64,000 nt of DNA from Mycolicibacterium phlei (GTDB taxonomy: Bacteria; Actinomycetota; Actinomycetes; Mycobacteriales; Mycobacteriaceae), in NCBI RefSeq assembly GCF_001583415.1, contig NZ_CP014475.1:2170001-2234000 (forward strand), in the 5' to 3' direction. Shown piece by piece: positions 17,738 to 26,417 of the stretch. The notes under the pieces are model-generated. The model made no database searches. It was not told the DNA's origin and was given only the letters and a program-made list of their open reading frames with translations. A program made the position numbers and the translations under genes. How positions within the stretch are numbered: the stretch's first letter is position 1; each line of letters opens with the position of its first letter.

Positions 17738-18811
17738 ATGACATCACCACTGCGGACGGTGGTCTGGTCTACCGGAGGGGTCGGGTCGATCGCCATCGAC
17801 GCGATCAGCAAGCGGCCCGATCTCGAACTCGTCGGTGTCTGGGTGCATTCCGAGGAGAAGGTCGGCAAGGACGCCGGGGTGTTGGCCGGTGGCGAGCCAC
17901 TCGGGATCACCGCCACCAACGACGCCGACGCGCTGATCGCGCTGAAACCCGACTGTGTGGTGTACGCCGCCAGCGGCCCGGAGCGCGACGCCGGGGCGGT
18001 GCCGGACTACCTGCGGCTGCTCGAGGCCGGGATCAACGTCGTGTCCACGACGTCGACGACGCTGATCTACCCGCCCGCCTACTACTCACCCGAGTGGCGC
18101 GCCCAGCTGGAGCAGGCCGCCAAGCAGGGCGACGCGTCGTTCTACGCCTCGGGCATCTTCCCCGGATTCGGTTCCGACCAGCTGGCGCTGCTGCTGTCGA
18201 CACAGTCCAAGAAGATCGAGTGCCTCACGGTCTCCGAGATCGCGCTCAACGACCACTACCCGGTGGCCGACATCATGATGAACGGGATGGGCTTCGGTCA
18301 TCCGCTCGACTTCGAACCGATGCTCAAGACCCCCGGCTTCGTCGAAATGGCCTGGAAGGCACCGATCTACCTGATGGCCGAAGGACTCGGCGTGGAGGTC
18401 ACCGAGGTCCGCGGGTCACTCGACCGCCAGCTGACCAACCGCGACATCGAGGTCGCCTTCGGCACCATCAAGGCCGGCACCTGCGGCGCGGTGCGCACCC
18501 GGGTCGCAGGCGTGGTCGACGGCAGAGAGGCCATCGTGGTCGAGCACATCATCCGGATGGCGCGCGACGTGGCACCGGACTGGCCCACCTCGGAGTTCGA
18601 CGCGACCTACCGGGTCGACATCATCGGCGACCCCGACATCCACTGCGCGATGAACCTCGGTGACGCCGTCGGGCACGGCGCCGGGAATGCGGCGATGGCC
18701 GCGACGGCTATGCGGGTGGTCAACGCGATCCCATACGTCGTGGAGGCGCCCGCCGGGCTGCTGAGCTCACTGGACCTGCCGAACACACTGCCCCGCCACG
18801 CCTTCGACTGA
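17738..18811 (+). CDS. Dihydrodipicolinate-reductase-like NAD(P)-dependent oxidoreductase
   Basis: A 357-residue protein with an N-terminal Rossmann fold (VVWSTGGVGSIAIDAISKRP, about residues 8-27; the GxGxxG-like turn is STGGVGS) and a C-terminal domain like that of DapB/amine-dehydrogenase relatives. Actinobacterial members of this family are common in lipid and steroid-related clusters and are unlikely to act in lysine synthesis. The ATG at 17738 follows GGAGGAGG. The downstream LLM gene begins 4 bp after its stop and the P450 gene overlaps that one, so the three form an operon under operator copy 4. The reaction is unknown. Confidence 0.8.
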   Translation: MTSPLRTVVWSTGGVGSIAIDAISKRPDLELVGVWVHSEEKVGKDAGVLAGGEPLGITATNDADALIALKPDCVVYAASGPERDAGAVPDYLRLLEAGINVVSTTSTTLIYPPAYYSPEWRAQLEQAAKQGDASFYASGIFPGFGSDQLALLLSTQSKKIECLTVSEIALNDHYPVADIMMNGMGFGHPLDFEPMLKTPGFVEMAWKAPIYLMAEGLGVEVTEVRGSLDRQLTNRDIEVAFGTIKAGTCGAVRTRVAGVVDGREAIVVEHIIRMARDVAPDWPTSEFDATYRVDIIGDPDIHCAMNLGDAVGHGAGNAAMAATAMRVVNAIPYVVEAPAGLLSSLDLPNTLPRHAFD

Positions 18812-18815
18812 GTCG

Positions 18816-19823
18816 ATGTTCACGCTCCGATTCGACATGCGCGCACCGGAGTTCGGTGCGCCGACAACGGACCTCTATTCGGCCGCGATCGAGATGTGCG
18901 CATGGTCGGAGCAGCGCGGCTGCCCGGCGGTGGTGCTGTGCGAACACCACGGATCGCCCGACGGGTACCTGCCGGCCCCGATGATCCTGGCCTCGGCGAT
19001 CGCCGCGCGTACCGAACGGATGCTGCTGAGCCTGGTGGTCATCCTGCCGTTCGCCGACCCGGTGCGGCTGGCCGAGGAGATGTCCGTCCTCGACATCATC
19101 AGCCGGGGGAGGGCGTCCTACACGTTCGGTATCGGCTACCGGCCAGAGGAATTCGAGCACTTCGGTGTCGAGCGCGGGCGGCGCGGCGCCATCGCCGACG
19201 AGAAGCTCACCCTGCTGCGGGCGTTGCTGGCCGAGGAGACGGTCACCCACGAGGGCCGCACGATCTCGGTCACCCCACGCCCCCACACCCCGGGCGGTCC
19301 GATGCTGATGTGGGGCGGCGCCAGCGTGGCCGCGGCCAGGCGGGCGGGCCGGTACGGGCTGGGGTTGCTCGCCAACGGCCGCGTCCCCGGCATGCGGGAG
19401 GCCTACGAGGCGGCCTGCCGCGAGCACGGGCACGAGCCGGGGCCGACGCTGCTGCCGGCCCCCGACACCCCGACGGTGACGTTCGTCGCCGACGACGTCG
19501 ACGCCGCCTGGGATGAGCTCGGCGAATACCTGCTGCACGACGCGCGCGGCTACGCGCAGTGGAATCCCGGCAACACCGCGTCGGCGGGGATCTCGGCCGC
19601 CGAAGACGTGACCGAACTGCGCGAGAAGTACCGGTCGCACCGGATCATCGACGTCGACCAGGCAATCGACCTGGTACGGGCCGGGGAGTCGCTGAACCTG
19701 TCGCCGCTGTGCGGCGGCGTGCCGCCCGACATCGCCTGGCCCTACCTTCGCAGGGTCGGCGACGTCGTTCTGCCGAACGCCGCCACGGGAAGGGGCAGTC
19801 ATGACAGACGTGAAAGATGTTGA
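18816..19823 (+). CDS. LLM-class flavin-dependent oxidoreductase
   Basis: A 335-residue bacterial luciferase-like TIM barrel (FTLRFDMRAPEFGAP at the start, CEHHGSPDGYLPAPM, RGRASYTFGIGYRPEEFEHF, PMLMWGGASVAAARRAGRYG). LLM enzymes use FMN or coenzyme F420 for monooxygenation or hydride transfer. It lies between a reductase-like gene (4 bp upstream) and a P450 gene whose start overlaps its end by 23 bp, so it is very likely cotranscribed. The insertion regions that fix cofactor choice cannot be judged by eye. Substrate unknown; the context suggests oxidation of the same compound as the P450. Confidence 0.85.
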   Translation: MFTLRFDMRAPEFGAPTTDLYSAAIEMCAWSEQRGCPAVVLCEHHGSPDGYLPAPMILASAIAARTERMLLSLVVILPFADPVRLAEEMSVLDIISRGRASYTFGIGYRPEEFEHFGVERGRRGAIADEKLTLLRALLAEETVTHEGRTISVTPRPHTPGGPMLMWGGASVAAARRAGRYGLGLLANGRVPGMREAYEAACREHGHEPGPTLLPAPDTPTVTFVADDVDAAWDELGEYLLHDARGYAQWNPGNTASAGISAAEDVTELREKYRSHRIIDVDQAIDLVRAGESLNLSPLCGGVPPDIAWPYLRRVGDVVLPNAATGRGSHDRRERC

Positions 19824-20997
19824 CCTCTACTACGACCCGTTCGATTTCGCGATCGACGACGACCCCTACCCGGTGTGGCGGCGGATGCGGGAGGAAGCGC
19901 CGCTGTACTACAACGAGAAGTACGACTTCTACGCGCTGAGCCGGTACGAGGACGTCTCCCGCGAACTGTCCAACTGGCAGACCTACCGCTCGGGCCGCGG
20001 AACCACGATGGATGTCATCAAGAGCGGTATCGAGGTGCCGCCGGGTGTCATCCTGTTCGAGGACCCGCCGCTGCACGACCTGCACCGACGGCTGCTGTCG
20101 AAGGTGTTCACGCCTCGGCGGATGGCGGCGATCGAGCCCCTGGTCCGCGACTTCTGCACCCGTGCTCTCGACGCGCTGGCCGGTTCGGAGAGCTTCGACC
20201 TGATCGGTGATCTCGGCGCGCAGATCCCGATGCGCACCATCGGATATCTGCTCGGCATTCCGGAGACCGATCAGGCCAGGATCCGCGACCGGACCGGCCG
20301 GGCGATCGGCCTGAAGGAGGGCACGTTCCGGCCAGCCACCGCCGACGCGTTCGAGAACAGCTACCAGCTGTTCGCCGACTACATCGAGTGGCGCGCCGAC
20401 CATCCGTCCGACGATCTGATGACCCAGCTGCTCAACGCGCAGATCGAGGAGAACGGGCAGCTGCGGCCACTGACCCGCACCGAGGTGCTGACCTACACCA
20501 GCATGATCGCCGGCGCGGGCAACGAGACCACCACCCGGCTGGTCGGCTTCATCGGGCAGTTGCTGGCCGAGCATCCCGACCAGCGTCGCGAACTCGTTGC
20601 CGACTTCTCCCTGATCCCCGCCGCCATCGAGGAGGTGCTGCGCTTCCAGGCGCCCTCACCGGTGCAGGCCCGCTACGTCGCCCACGACACCGAGTGTTAC
20701 GGACAGACGATCCCCGAGGGGTCGATCATGTTGTTGCTCAACGGATCCGCGAACCGAGACGAGCGACAGTACCCCGACGGTGAGAGTTTCGACATCCACC
20801 GCAACGCGCCACATCTGTCGTTCGGCCAGGGCATCCACTTCTGCCTGGGGTCCGCGCTGGCGCGGATGCAGGCCCGGGTGGTGCTCGAGGAGATGCTCAC
20901 CCGTTGGCCGGAGTGGGACGTCGACTACTCGGGAGCGCAGATGGCGCACACCGCGAGTGTGCGCGGTTGGGGAAAGCTCCCGATCCGGGTGGGCTGA
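19801..20997 (+). CDS. Cytochrome P450 (first of four)
   Basis: A 398-residue soluble bacterial P450. I-helix oxygen-binding motif AGAGNETTTR (about residues 238-247), ExxR in EEVLRFQ (about 278), and heme-ligand loop FGQGIHFCLGSALARMQ (Cys about 349). Such enzymes hydroxylate hydrophobic substrates with electrons from ferredoxin and ferredoxin reductase; no ferredoxin gene is found in the window. The ATG at 19801 is preceded by AAGGGGCAG. It is third in the operon that begins at 17738. Its stop abuts the convergent double TetR gene by 1 bp. Confidence 0.95.
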   Translation: MTDVKDVDLYYDPFDFAIDDDPYPVWRRMREEAPLYYNEKYDFYALSRYEDVSRELSNWQTYRSGRGTTMDVIKSGIEVPPGVILFEDPPLHDLHRRLLSKVFTPRRMAAIEPLVRDFCTRALDALAGSESFDLIGDLGAQIPMRTIGYLLGIPETDQARIRDRTGRAIGLKEGTFRPATADAFENSYQLFADYIEWRADHPSDDLMTQLLNAQIEENGQLRPLTRTEVLTYTSMIAGAGNETTTRLVGFIGQLLAEHPDQRRELVADFSLIPAAIEEVLRFQAPSPVQARYVAHDTECYGQTIPEGSIMLLLNGSANRDERQYPDGESFDIHRNAPHLSFGQGIHFCLGSALARMQARVVLEEMLTRWPEWDVDYSGAQMAHTASVRGWGKLPIRVG

Positions 20998-20998
20998 G

Positions 20999-22288
20999 TC
21001 ACCCGTCACGGGCCACGACGCCGCGCAGCATGGTGTCGCGCACGTGCAGCAGGCCCGGGCGAATCCCGATGTCGTGCAGGATGTTCTCCGGAATCCAGGA
21101 GATGCCCAGCACGCAGCGTGCCAGCACCTCGTTCGAGGGGCTGTCGATGGTGATCTCACCGGTCCGCAGGCCCTCCACCAGAAGCGACTTCATCTGCCGC
21201 AGCCGTTTGGTGAACAGCCAGGCGATGTTCGGGGTGTCCGGTGGCGACTGCCGCATCCAGGCCAGTTGGATACGGAACTCGTCGCCGAACTGCGCCAGCG
21301 CGTTGGTGTGCACCCAGCTCAACGCGTCCAGCTTCTCCACCGCGGTGGAGTCCGACTTCAGCACGCTCGTCCAGCCGATGCCGGCGATCTTCTCGCTGAA
21401 GGACTGCATGATCGAGGCCAGCAGCTCCTCCTTGGAGCCGATGAGCCGGTAGACGGTCCCCGTGCCCAGGCCCGCGGCCGAGGCGATGTCGCGGATCGTG
21501 GTGACCTCGTAGCCCTTGCGGCCGAACTCGGCACGGGCCACCGCCCGCACGTGCGCGGCCTTGTCGTCCGGGGCCGGCTGCGCCTCGTCGGCCCACGAGC
21601 GCACCACCTCGTCGGCGGCGCGGAACGCCGCCGAGTTGTCCAGACGTTCGTCGGTCGGCGGCTGAGTAGCCAGGCCCTGCAACAGGATTCGGCACATCAG
21701 CGCGGCCACCTTGTCCGCGCTGGCGTTGTGCCGGATGACGTCGAGACCGACCTGCCTCATGGTCTGCACGATCCGGTCGGCAAGCACCGGCAGGTCCACG
21801 TCGGAACGCAGGTATCCGCTCCAGCGGGCCGCCCGCAGCGTCTGCAGCATTGCCTCCAACAGCGCCGTCGGCCGCTTCTGCGCCAGTGCGGCCAGTTCCG
21901 GGTTGGAGGTGGGCTGCTCGTAGAAGGTCATCTGCAGCGCCGCGCGGTGGGTCACCGCGCACTGGGCGATATCGGTGCCCAGTTCGACGATGCGGTCGAC
22001 GGCCGACAGCGTGGCCGGGTCGTCCAGGCGGTCCACCGCCTGTTCGGCGATGCGGTCCAGATCCTCGTGGTAGCGCCGCAGCAGTTCGGCGAAGATCGCC
22101 TCTTTGGATTCGAAGTGGTGGTACAGACTGCCGGGCAGGATGCCTGCGGCGTCGGCGATCTCCTGCAGCGAGGTGCGCAGACCCGACGTCGCGATCAACA
22201 GCTCTGCCGTCTGCAGGATCTCGGTGCGACGCGTCCCGTCGTCAAAGGCGCGGCCGGCCCGCTTCGGCGTCAGTTGCGGACGCCCCAC
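20999..22288 (-). CDS. Transcriptional regulator with two TetR DNA-binding domains
   Basis: A 429-residue protein, about twice the usual TetR length. Residues 19-75 are one TetR HTH (TSLQEIADAAGILPGSLYHH, FESKEAIFAELL) and residues 246-295 are a second (TTIRDIASAAGLGTGTVYR, GSKEELLASIMQ), each followed by a helical ligand-binding-type region. It looks like a head-to-tail fusion that could mimic a TetR dimer in one chain or bridge two sites. It is the only regulator inside the accessory block, and its promoter carries cluster operator copy 5, so autoregulation and control of the nine-site regulon is the most economical idea. This is inferred, not shown. Confidence 0.88.
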   Translation of the reverse strand: MGRPQLTPKRAGRAFDDGTRRTEILQTAELLIATSGLRTSLQEIADAAGILPGSLYHHFESKEAIFAELLRRYHEDLDRIAEQAVDRLDDPATLSAVDRIVELGTDIAQCAVTHRAALQMTFYEQPTSNPELAALAQKRPTALLEAMLQTLRAARWSGYLRSDVDLPVLADRIVQTMRQVGLDVIRHNASADKVAALMCRILLQGLATQPPTDERLDNSAAFRAADEVVRSWADEAQPAPDDKAAHVRAVARAEFGRKGYEVTTIRDIASAAGLGTGTVYRLIGSKEELLASIMQSFSEKIAGIGWTSVLKSDSTAVEKLDALSWVHTNALAQFGDEFRIQLAWMRQSPPDTPNIAWLFTKRLRQMKSLLVEGLRTGEITIDSPSNEVLARCVLGISWIPENILHDIGIRPGLLHVRDTMLRGVVARDG

Positions 22289-22342
22289 AGCACCTCCACT
22301 GCTTCCGATTTCCTACGCCACGGCGCCGGGTTCCCGTGGCCG

Positions 22343-22365
22343 ACCCAACGTTTGGTTAACGCTAC
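22343..22365 (-). promoter_or_regulatory. Cluster operator copy 5 at the double TetR promoter
   Basis: On the minus strand TAGCGT (22359-22364), a likely -10, runs into TTAACCAAACGTTGGGT (22343-22359). This is the weakest copy in its left part but shares CAAACGTT and GGGT with copy 3, including the identical TAGCGT box. No clear -35 is seen. Confidence 0.45.
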
Positions 22366-22493
22366 CAGACGGTGTCCGCATGACGGGGGAGCGCGGCGGC
22401 ATCGCCGCCGGTAGACGGTCCGTAACCGGACGAGGACCACACCCGCGCACCCGGGTGTCTGATCCGATCCGGGCCGATGGTCATGCGGGCTCC

Positions 22494-22540
22494 TTGTGCT
22501 AATCCCCAGCGCCGACCATAATGCGGAACAGATTTTTGGT
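22494..22540 (+). promoter_or_regulatory. Promoter of the second P450 with cluster operator copy 6
   Basis: TTGTGC (22494-22499), 17 bases, CATAAT (22517-22522), then CGGAACAGATTTTTGGT (22524-22540). The order and spacing are the same as at copies 3 and 9. Because the motif lies at the expected transcription start, the ATG at 22546 is too near and the GTG at 22582 is the better start for the gene. Confidence 0.65.
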
Positions 22541-22581
22541 CAACGATGCGGGCACTGCTGCGCGACCGGAAGGACGACCGG

Positions 22582-23805
22582 GTGACGGGTGAACTGACCG
22601 AGGACGTCAAGGAGGCACAGGCCAGGTTCGACGAGGGGATGGGCGCGGTCGGCGATGCGTCGCCGTACCCCATGCTCAAGGAACTGCGGGCGAAGGCTCC
22701 GGTGCACCCGGGCTGGCCGGAGATGGGCATCCTGGAGAATCCCCCTGAGGGACAGCAGATCTTCACCGCGTACTCGTTCGACGCGGTCAAGGCGGTGTTC
22801 ACCGACAACCAGACGTTCAGCACGCGCTGCTACGAGGCTATCGTGCGGCCCCTTCAGGGGCCCACCATCCTGGAGATGCAGGAACCCGAGCACGCGGTCT
22901 ACCGCAGGCTGCACGAGTTCGCGTTCGCGCGCTCGTCGATGCGCCGGTGGGAGGCCGAGTTGGTGCGCCCGCTGGTCGAGCGCACGGTGGCGCGGATCCG
23001 CGACGCCAAGCGGGCCGATCTCGTGGAGGAGATCTTCATGCCGATCCCGGTGCGGGTCATCGCGGCACTGCTCGGTCTCCCGGAGTCCGAGATCAGCGAA
23101 TTCCACCGGCTGGCAATCGATCTACTGGGTTTCCATGCCGACATGGAAACCGCTCTGCAGGCCTCCGCGCAGCTGAAGGAGTACTTCGTCGGCATCCTGG
23201 CCGACCGGCGCCGCGAGCCCCGCGATGACATGGTCAGCGTGCTCGCGCAGGCCGACATCGACGGGGTGCGGATGTCCGACGAGCAGATCTACGGCTTCAT
23301 GCGCAACCTGCTGCCCGCCGGCGCCGAGACGACGTCGCGCTCGACTGCCAGCCTGGCCCTGGGCCTGCTGACGCACCCCGACCAGTTGGCCGCGGTGATC
23401 GCCGACCGCGATCTGCTGCCGCAGGCCATCGAGGAGGGGATCCGCTGGGAGACGCCGCTGCTGAACTTCATGCGGGAGACCACCCGCGACGTCGAGTTCT
23501 ACGGCCACCGAATCCCGGCGGGCTCCACGGTCTCGGTGAACCTGGGCAGCGCCAACCACGACGAGACCCGATGGGACCGGCCCGAGGACTTTGACATCTT
23601 CCGGGAGCGCAAGCCGCACATCGGCTTCGGTCACGGCGCCCACGTCTGCCTCGGCATGCACCTGGCCCGGCTGGAGAGCACCGTCATCTTCAATACGCTG
23701 TTCGACCAGTTGCCGGGACTGCGCCTGGATCCGGAAGCGCCCGCACCGTACGTGGCGGGGATGTACTTCCGGTCCCCGCCGCATCTGCCGGTGGTCTGGG
23801 ACTGA
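22582..23805 (+). CDS. Cytochrome P450 (second of four)
   Basis: A 407-residue P450 from the GTG at 22582, chosen because GGAAGGA lies 7 bases upstream and because the alternative ATG at 22546 falls on the predicted transcript start. Motifs: AGAETTSRS (I helix), EGIRWE (ExxR), FGHGAHVCLGMHLARLE (heme Cys). The heme loop is nearly the same as that of the P450 at 31113, so the two are related, and both differ from the first and fourth. It has its own promoter and operator. Substrate unknown; it is likely soluble and ferredoxin-dependent. Confidence 0.94.
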   Translation: MTGELTEDVKEAQARFDEGMGAVGDASPYPMLKELRAKAPVHPGWPEMGILENPPEGQQIFTAYSFDAVKAVFTDNQTFSTRCYEAIVRPLQGPTILEMQEPEHAVYRRLHEFAFARSSMRRWEAELVRPLVERTVARIRDAKRADLVEEIFMPIPVRVIAALLGLPESEISEFHRLAIDLLGFHADMETALQASAQLKEYFVGILADRRREPRDDMVSVLAQADIDGVRMSDEQIYGFMRNLLPAGAETTSRSTASLALGLLTHPDQLAAVIADRDLLPQAIEEGIRWETPLLNFMRETTRDVEFYGHRIPAGSTVSVNLGSANHDETRWDRPEDFDIFRERKPHIGFGHGAHVCLGMHLARLESTVIFNTLFDQLPGLRLDPEAPAPYVAGMYFRSPPHLPVVWD

Positions 23806-23809
23806 CGGA

Positions 23810-23826
23810 CGGAACAGAAACTTGGT
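23810..23826 (+). promoter_or_regulatory. Cluster operator copy 7 before the VWA gene
   Basis: CGGAACAGAAACTTGGT differs from the consensus at one position. It begins 5 bp after the P450 stop and ends 17 bp before the GTG chosen for the VWA gene. No clear -10 is seen, so it could also act as a roadblock inside a longer transcript. Confidence 0.55.
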
Positions 23827-23842
23827 CACCGGGCGAGGTGGG

Positions 23843-25549
23843 GTGGGGAAGGCAACGGCGGGCGCGGACGCCACCGGCGATGACGCGCACCCCCTGACGC
23901 TGCTGGCCTGCGCGCTGGCCGGCCGGACCGTCGCGATCCGGCCGGCCGCACCGGGTGAGCCGCCGTGGACGGACGGCGCCGCGATCCACCTCGACACCAC
24001 CGCGCCGGAGGCCGACCAGCTCACGGCCGTGACGGTGCAGGCGTTGCTGCTGGCGGCGGGAAGCCTTCGCCCCGAGCTGGTGCGCCGACTGACGCGCCGG
24101 CCGGGACTGGCTCGGCGCTATCTCGCGATCGAGGGCCATCGGGCGCTCGCGGCGAACGAGGATCTGCTTCCGTGGCCGGTGCGCGCGCTCATCGACCGTG
24201 AGGTCGCCGCGCGCGCCGACTCGCCCGAGGCCGCCCTGGAGATTGCGGGCCGGACCAGACCGCCCGACCCGCCCGCCGGCTTCGGCGTGCTGCGGGCCCG
24301 CCGCCTGCTGCGCGCCCAGGACGCATCGGCGACAGCCGATCCGAACACCGTGCACAAACCCCGGCGCGACGTCCGCGACGAACTCGACGAGCTCGACGAC
24401 GACGCCGTCGAGGACGAGGACTTCGCTGACCCGTTCTCCAGCCCCGTCGGTGGCGGGGGGTTCGCCGGAAAGTGGTTGCAGCGCATAATGAACCGCGTCC
24501 GCAACCGCGTCCGCAAACTCGGCGACGGAGGATCACCGGGTGCCGACACCCCGACCCACCGGACCCGGCAGGGCGGCCGCCGTCCCGGGGCGGTGACCTC
24601 CGTGGCGTCGGGTCTGGCCGGCATCGCGGACCTCGAGACCGCGGGCTCCGACGGCGTCAGGTACCCGGAATGGGACGCCGGCCGCAGGCGCTACAAGCCC
24701 GACTGGTGCACCGTGCACGAGGTAGCGCCGCCGGACGACGGCGGGGATCCGCTGGCGCGCCCCGACGTCCACGCGCTGCGCCGCCCGCTGACCCGGCTCG
24801 GCATCGGTCTGGACCGCTGTCACCGGCAGGCGCAGGGCGACGACCTCGATGTCGACGCCGCCGTCGAGGCGCGCGTGGAACTGCTGGCCGGATCGGCTCC
24901 GGAGGAGACCGTCTACGTCGACAACCTGCGCCGTCGCCGCGACCTCGCCGTGCTGGTCCTGCTCGATGTCTCCGGCTCCGCGGGGGAGGCGGGCACCGAC
25001 GGCGGAAACGTGCACGAACAGCAGCGGGAGACGGCGGCGGCGCTGACGATCGCGCTGCACGAGCTGGGAGACCGGGTCGCGCTGTACGCCTACCACTCCC
25101 AGGGCCGGGCCGCGGTCAACCTCATCCCGGTCAAGCGCTTCGACGACCACTTCGACGCGCTGGTGATGCAGCGGCTCGCAGCGCTGAAACCGGGTGCGTA
25201 CTCACGGCTGGGGGCCGCGATCCGGCACGGAACAGCGGTCATCAGCCGCAGAGCCGGCACCTCGCGCCGGCTGCTGGTCGTGGTGTCCGACGGGCTCGCC
25301 TACGACCACGACTACGAGCGGGCGTACGGCGCCGCCGATGCGCGGCGCGCGCTGGCCGAGGCCCGCCGACAGGGCATCGGCTGCCTCTGCCTGACCGTCG
25401 GCGCGGCCACCGGGGCGGCCGAGCTGCGCAACGTGTTCGGAAGCGCGGCGCACGCGTCAGTCAGCAGGCCCGCTCGCCTGGGGGATGTCATCGGCCCGCT
25501 CTTCAAGGCCGCGCTGCGCAGCGCAGACCTCCGCCGCAAAGTGTCCTGA
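23843..25549 (+). CDS. VWA-domain protein of the NorD/CbbO type
   Basis: A 568-residue protein from the GTG at 23843 (GGGCGAGG just upstream); a TTG at 23822 lies inside the operator motif and is less likely. The N-terminal half is Ala/Arg-rich and variable, with an acidic patch (about residues 180-195: DELDELDDDAVEDEDFAD). The last 200 residues form a von Willebrand A domain: MIDAS sequence LLDVSGSAG, then VVVSDGLAYDHDY. Family members such as NorD and CbbO work with a MoxR-type AAA+ ATPase to insert metal or remodel an enzyme. The AAA+ partner follows 46 bp later. The likely client is an oxidative enzyme of this cluster. Confidence 0.85.
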   Translation: MGKATAGADATGDDAHPLTLLACALAGRTVAIRPAAPGEPPWTDGAAIHLDTTAPEADQLTAVTVQALLLAAGSLRPELVRRLTRRPGLARRYLAIEGHRALAANEDLLPWPVRALIDREVAARADSPEAALEIAGRTRPPDPPAGFGVLRARRLLRAQDASATADPNTVHKPRRDVRDELDELDDDAVEDEDFADPFSSPVGGGGFAGKWLQRIMNRVRNRVRKLGDGGSPGADTPTHRTRQGGRRPGAVTSVASGLAGIADLETAGSDGVRYPEWDAGRRRYKPDWCTVHEVAPPDDGGDPLARPDVHALRRPLTRLGIGLDRCHRQAQGDDLDVDAAVEARVELLAGSAPEETVYVDNLRRRRDLAVLVLLDVSGSAGEAGTDGGNVHEQQRETAAALTIALHELGDRVALYAYHSQGRAAVNLIPVKRFDDHFDALVMQRLAALKPGAYSRLGAAIRHGTAVISRRAGTSRRLLVVVSDGLAYDHDYERAYGAADARRALAEARRQGIGCLCLTVGAATGAAELRNVFGSAAHASVSRPARLGDVIGPLFKAALRSADLRRKVS

Positions 25550-25553
25550 ACCC

Positions 25554-25583
25554 TTGAACCAAACATCTGTTCCGCGTTAGGGT
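25554..25583 (+). promoter_or_regulatory. AAA+ gene promoter with cluster operator copy 8
   Basis: TTGAAC (25554-25559), 18 bases, TAGGGT (25578-25583). The minus-strand motif CGGAACAGATGTTTGGT (25558-25574) fills the spacer. Boxes, spacer length and motif orientation match the mce promoter at 8597-8626. Confidence 0.68.
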
Positions 25584-25595
25584 CTGGGGATCCGC

Positions 25596-26417
25596 ATGGA
25601 CAGCGAAGGGAAGCCAATGCCGGTGAAGCCTCCGCGGCCGTACTACGTCCCCGTCGGCAATGAGGAGCAGGTGTTCCGCGCGGCGTACCACCAGGGTCTG
25701 TCCATCGTGCTCAAGGGGCCGACGGGATGCGGGAAGACCAGGTTCGTCGAGGCGATGGCGCATGACCTCGATCGCCCGCTGATCACGGTGTCCTGCCACG
25801 ACGATCTGACGACCGCCGATCTGGTGGGGCGGTTCCTACTGCGCGGTGGCGACACCGAGTGGGTCGACGGCCCGTTGACCCGCGCCGTGCGCGAGGGCGC
25901 GATCTGCTACCTCGACGAGGTCGTCGAGGCCCGCCAGGACACGACGGTCGTGCTGCATCCACTGGCCGACCATCGCCGGCAGTTGCCGATCGAACGGTTG
26001 GGCATCACGCTCGAGGCCGCACCCGGATTCTGTCTCGTCGTCTCCTACAACCCCGGGTACCAGAGCGTGCTCAAGGACCTCAAGGACTCCACCCGTCAGC
26101 GCATGGTCGCGATCGAATTCGGCTTCCCCACACCAGATATCGAGGAGAAGATCGTGGCCGCCGAAGCTGGCATCGACAACCAGAGTGCGGCGGCGCTGGT
26201 GCAGCTCGGGCAGGCCATCCGCCGGCTGGAGACCGGGGGACTGCGGGAGGTGGCGTCCACCAGGGTGCTCATCGCCGCCGGTCGCCTGGTCGCCGAGGGG
26301 CTCGGAATGCGGGACGCGGCCAGGGCGGCGATCGCCGGTCCGCTGACCGACGATCCGACGGTCACCCGGGGCCTGATGGAGATGATCGACGTCTACCTGG
26401 GCGGAGCGCGGACATGA
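25596..26417 (+). CDS. MoxR-type AAA+ ATPase (CbbQ/NirQ/NorQ family)
   Basis: A 273-residue ATPase. Walker A is LKGPTGCGKTRFVEAMA (about residues 39-55), followed by SCHDDLTTADLVGRFL, Walker B AICYLDEVVEAR (about 102-113) and sensor 1 VVSYNPGYQ. The full CbbQ_C region is present (TPDIEEKIVAAEAG onward). Proteins of this family form hexamers that, with a VWA partner, use ATP to activate metalloenzymes such as Rubisco or NO reductase. Neither is encoded here, so the client must be another enzyme. A second ATG at 25617 with its own GAAGGGA is a possible start. It has its own promoter with operator copy 8. Confidence 0.92.
   Translation: MDSEGKPMPVKPPRPYYVPVGNEEQVFRAAYHQGLSIVLKGPTGCGKTRFVEAMAHDLDRPLITVSCHDDLTTADLVGRFLLRGGDTEWVDGPLTRAVREGAICYLDEVVEARQDTTVVLHPLADHRRQLPIERLGITLEAAPGFCLVVSYNPGYQSVLKDLKDSTRQRMVAIEFGFPTPDIEEKIVAAEAGIDNQSAAALVQLGQAIRRLETGGLREVASTRVLIAAGRLVAEGLGMRDAARAAIAGPLTDDPTVTRGLMEMIDVYLGGART

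Larger units (their letters stand above)
22289..22581. other. Divergent intergenic region between double TetR and second P450
   Basis: About 290 bp with no supported gene. It holds cluster operator copy 5 toward the regulator and the promoter plus copy 6 toward the P450. The two copies are about 165 bp apart (16 helical turns), a distance compatible with joint binding by a two-headed regulator. Confidence 0.6.
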
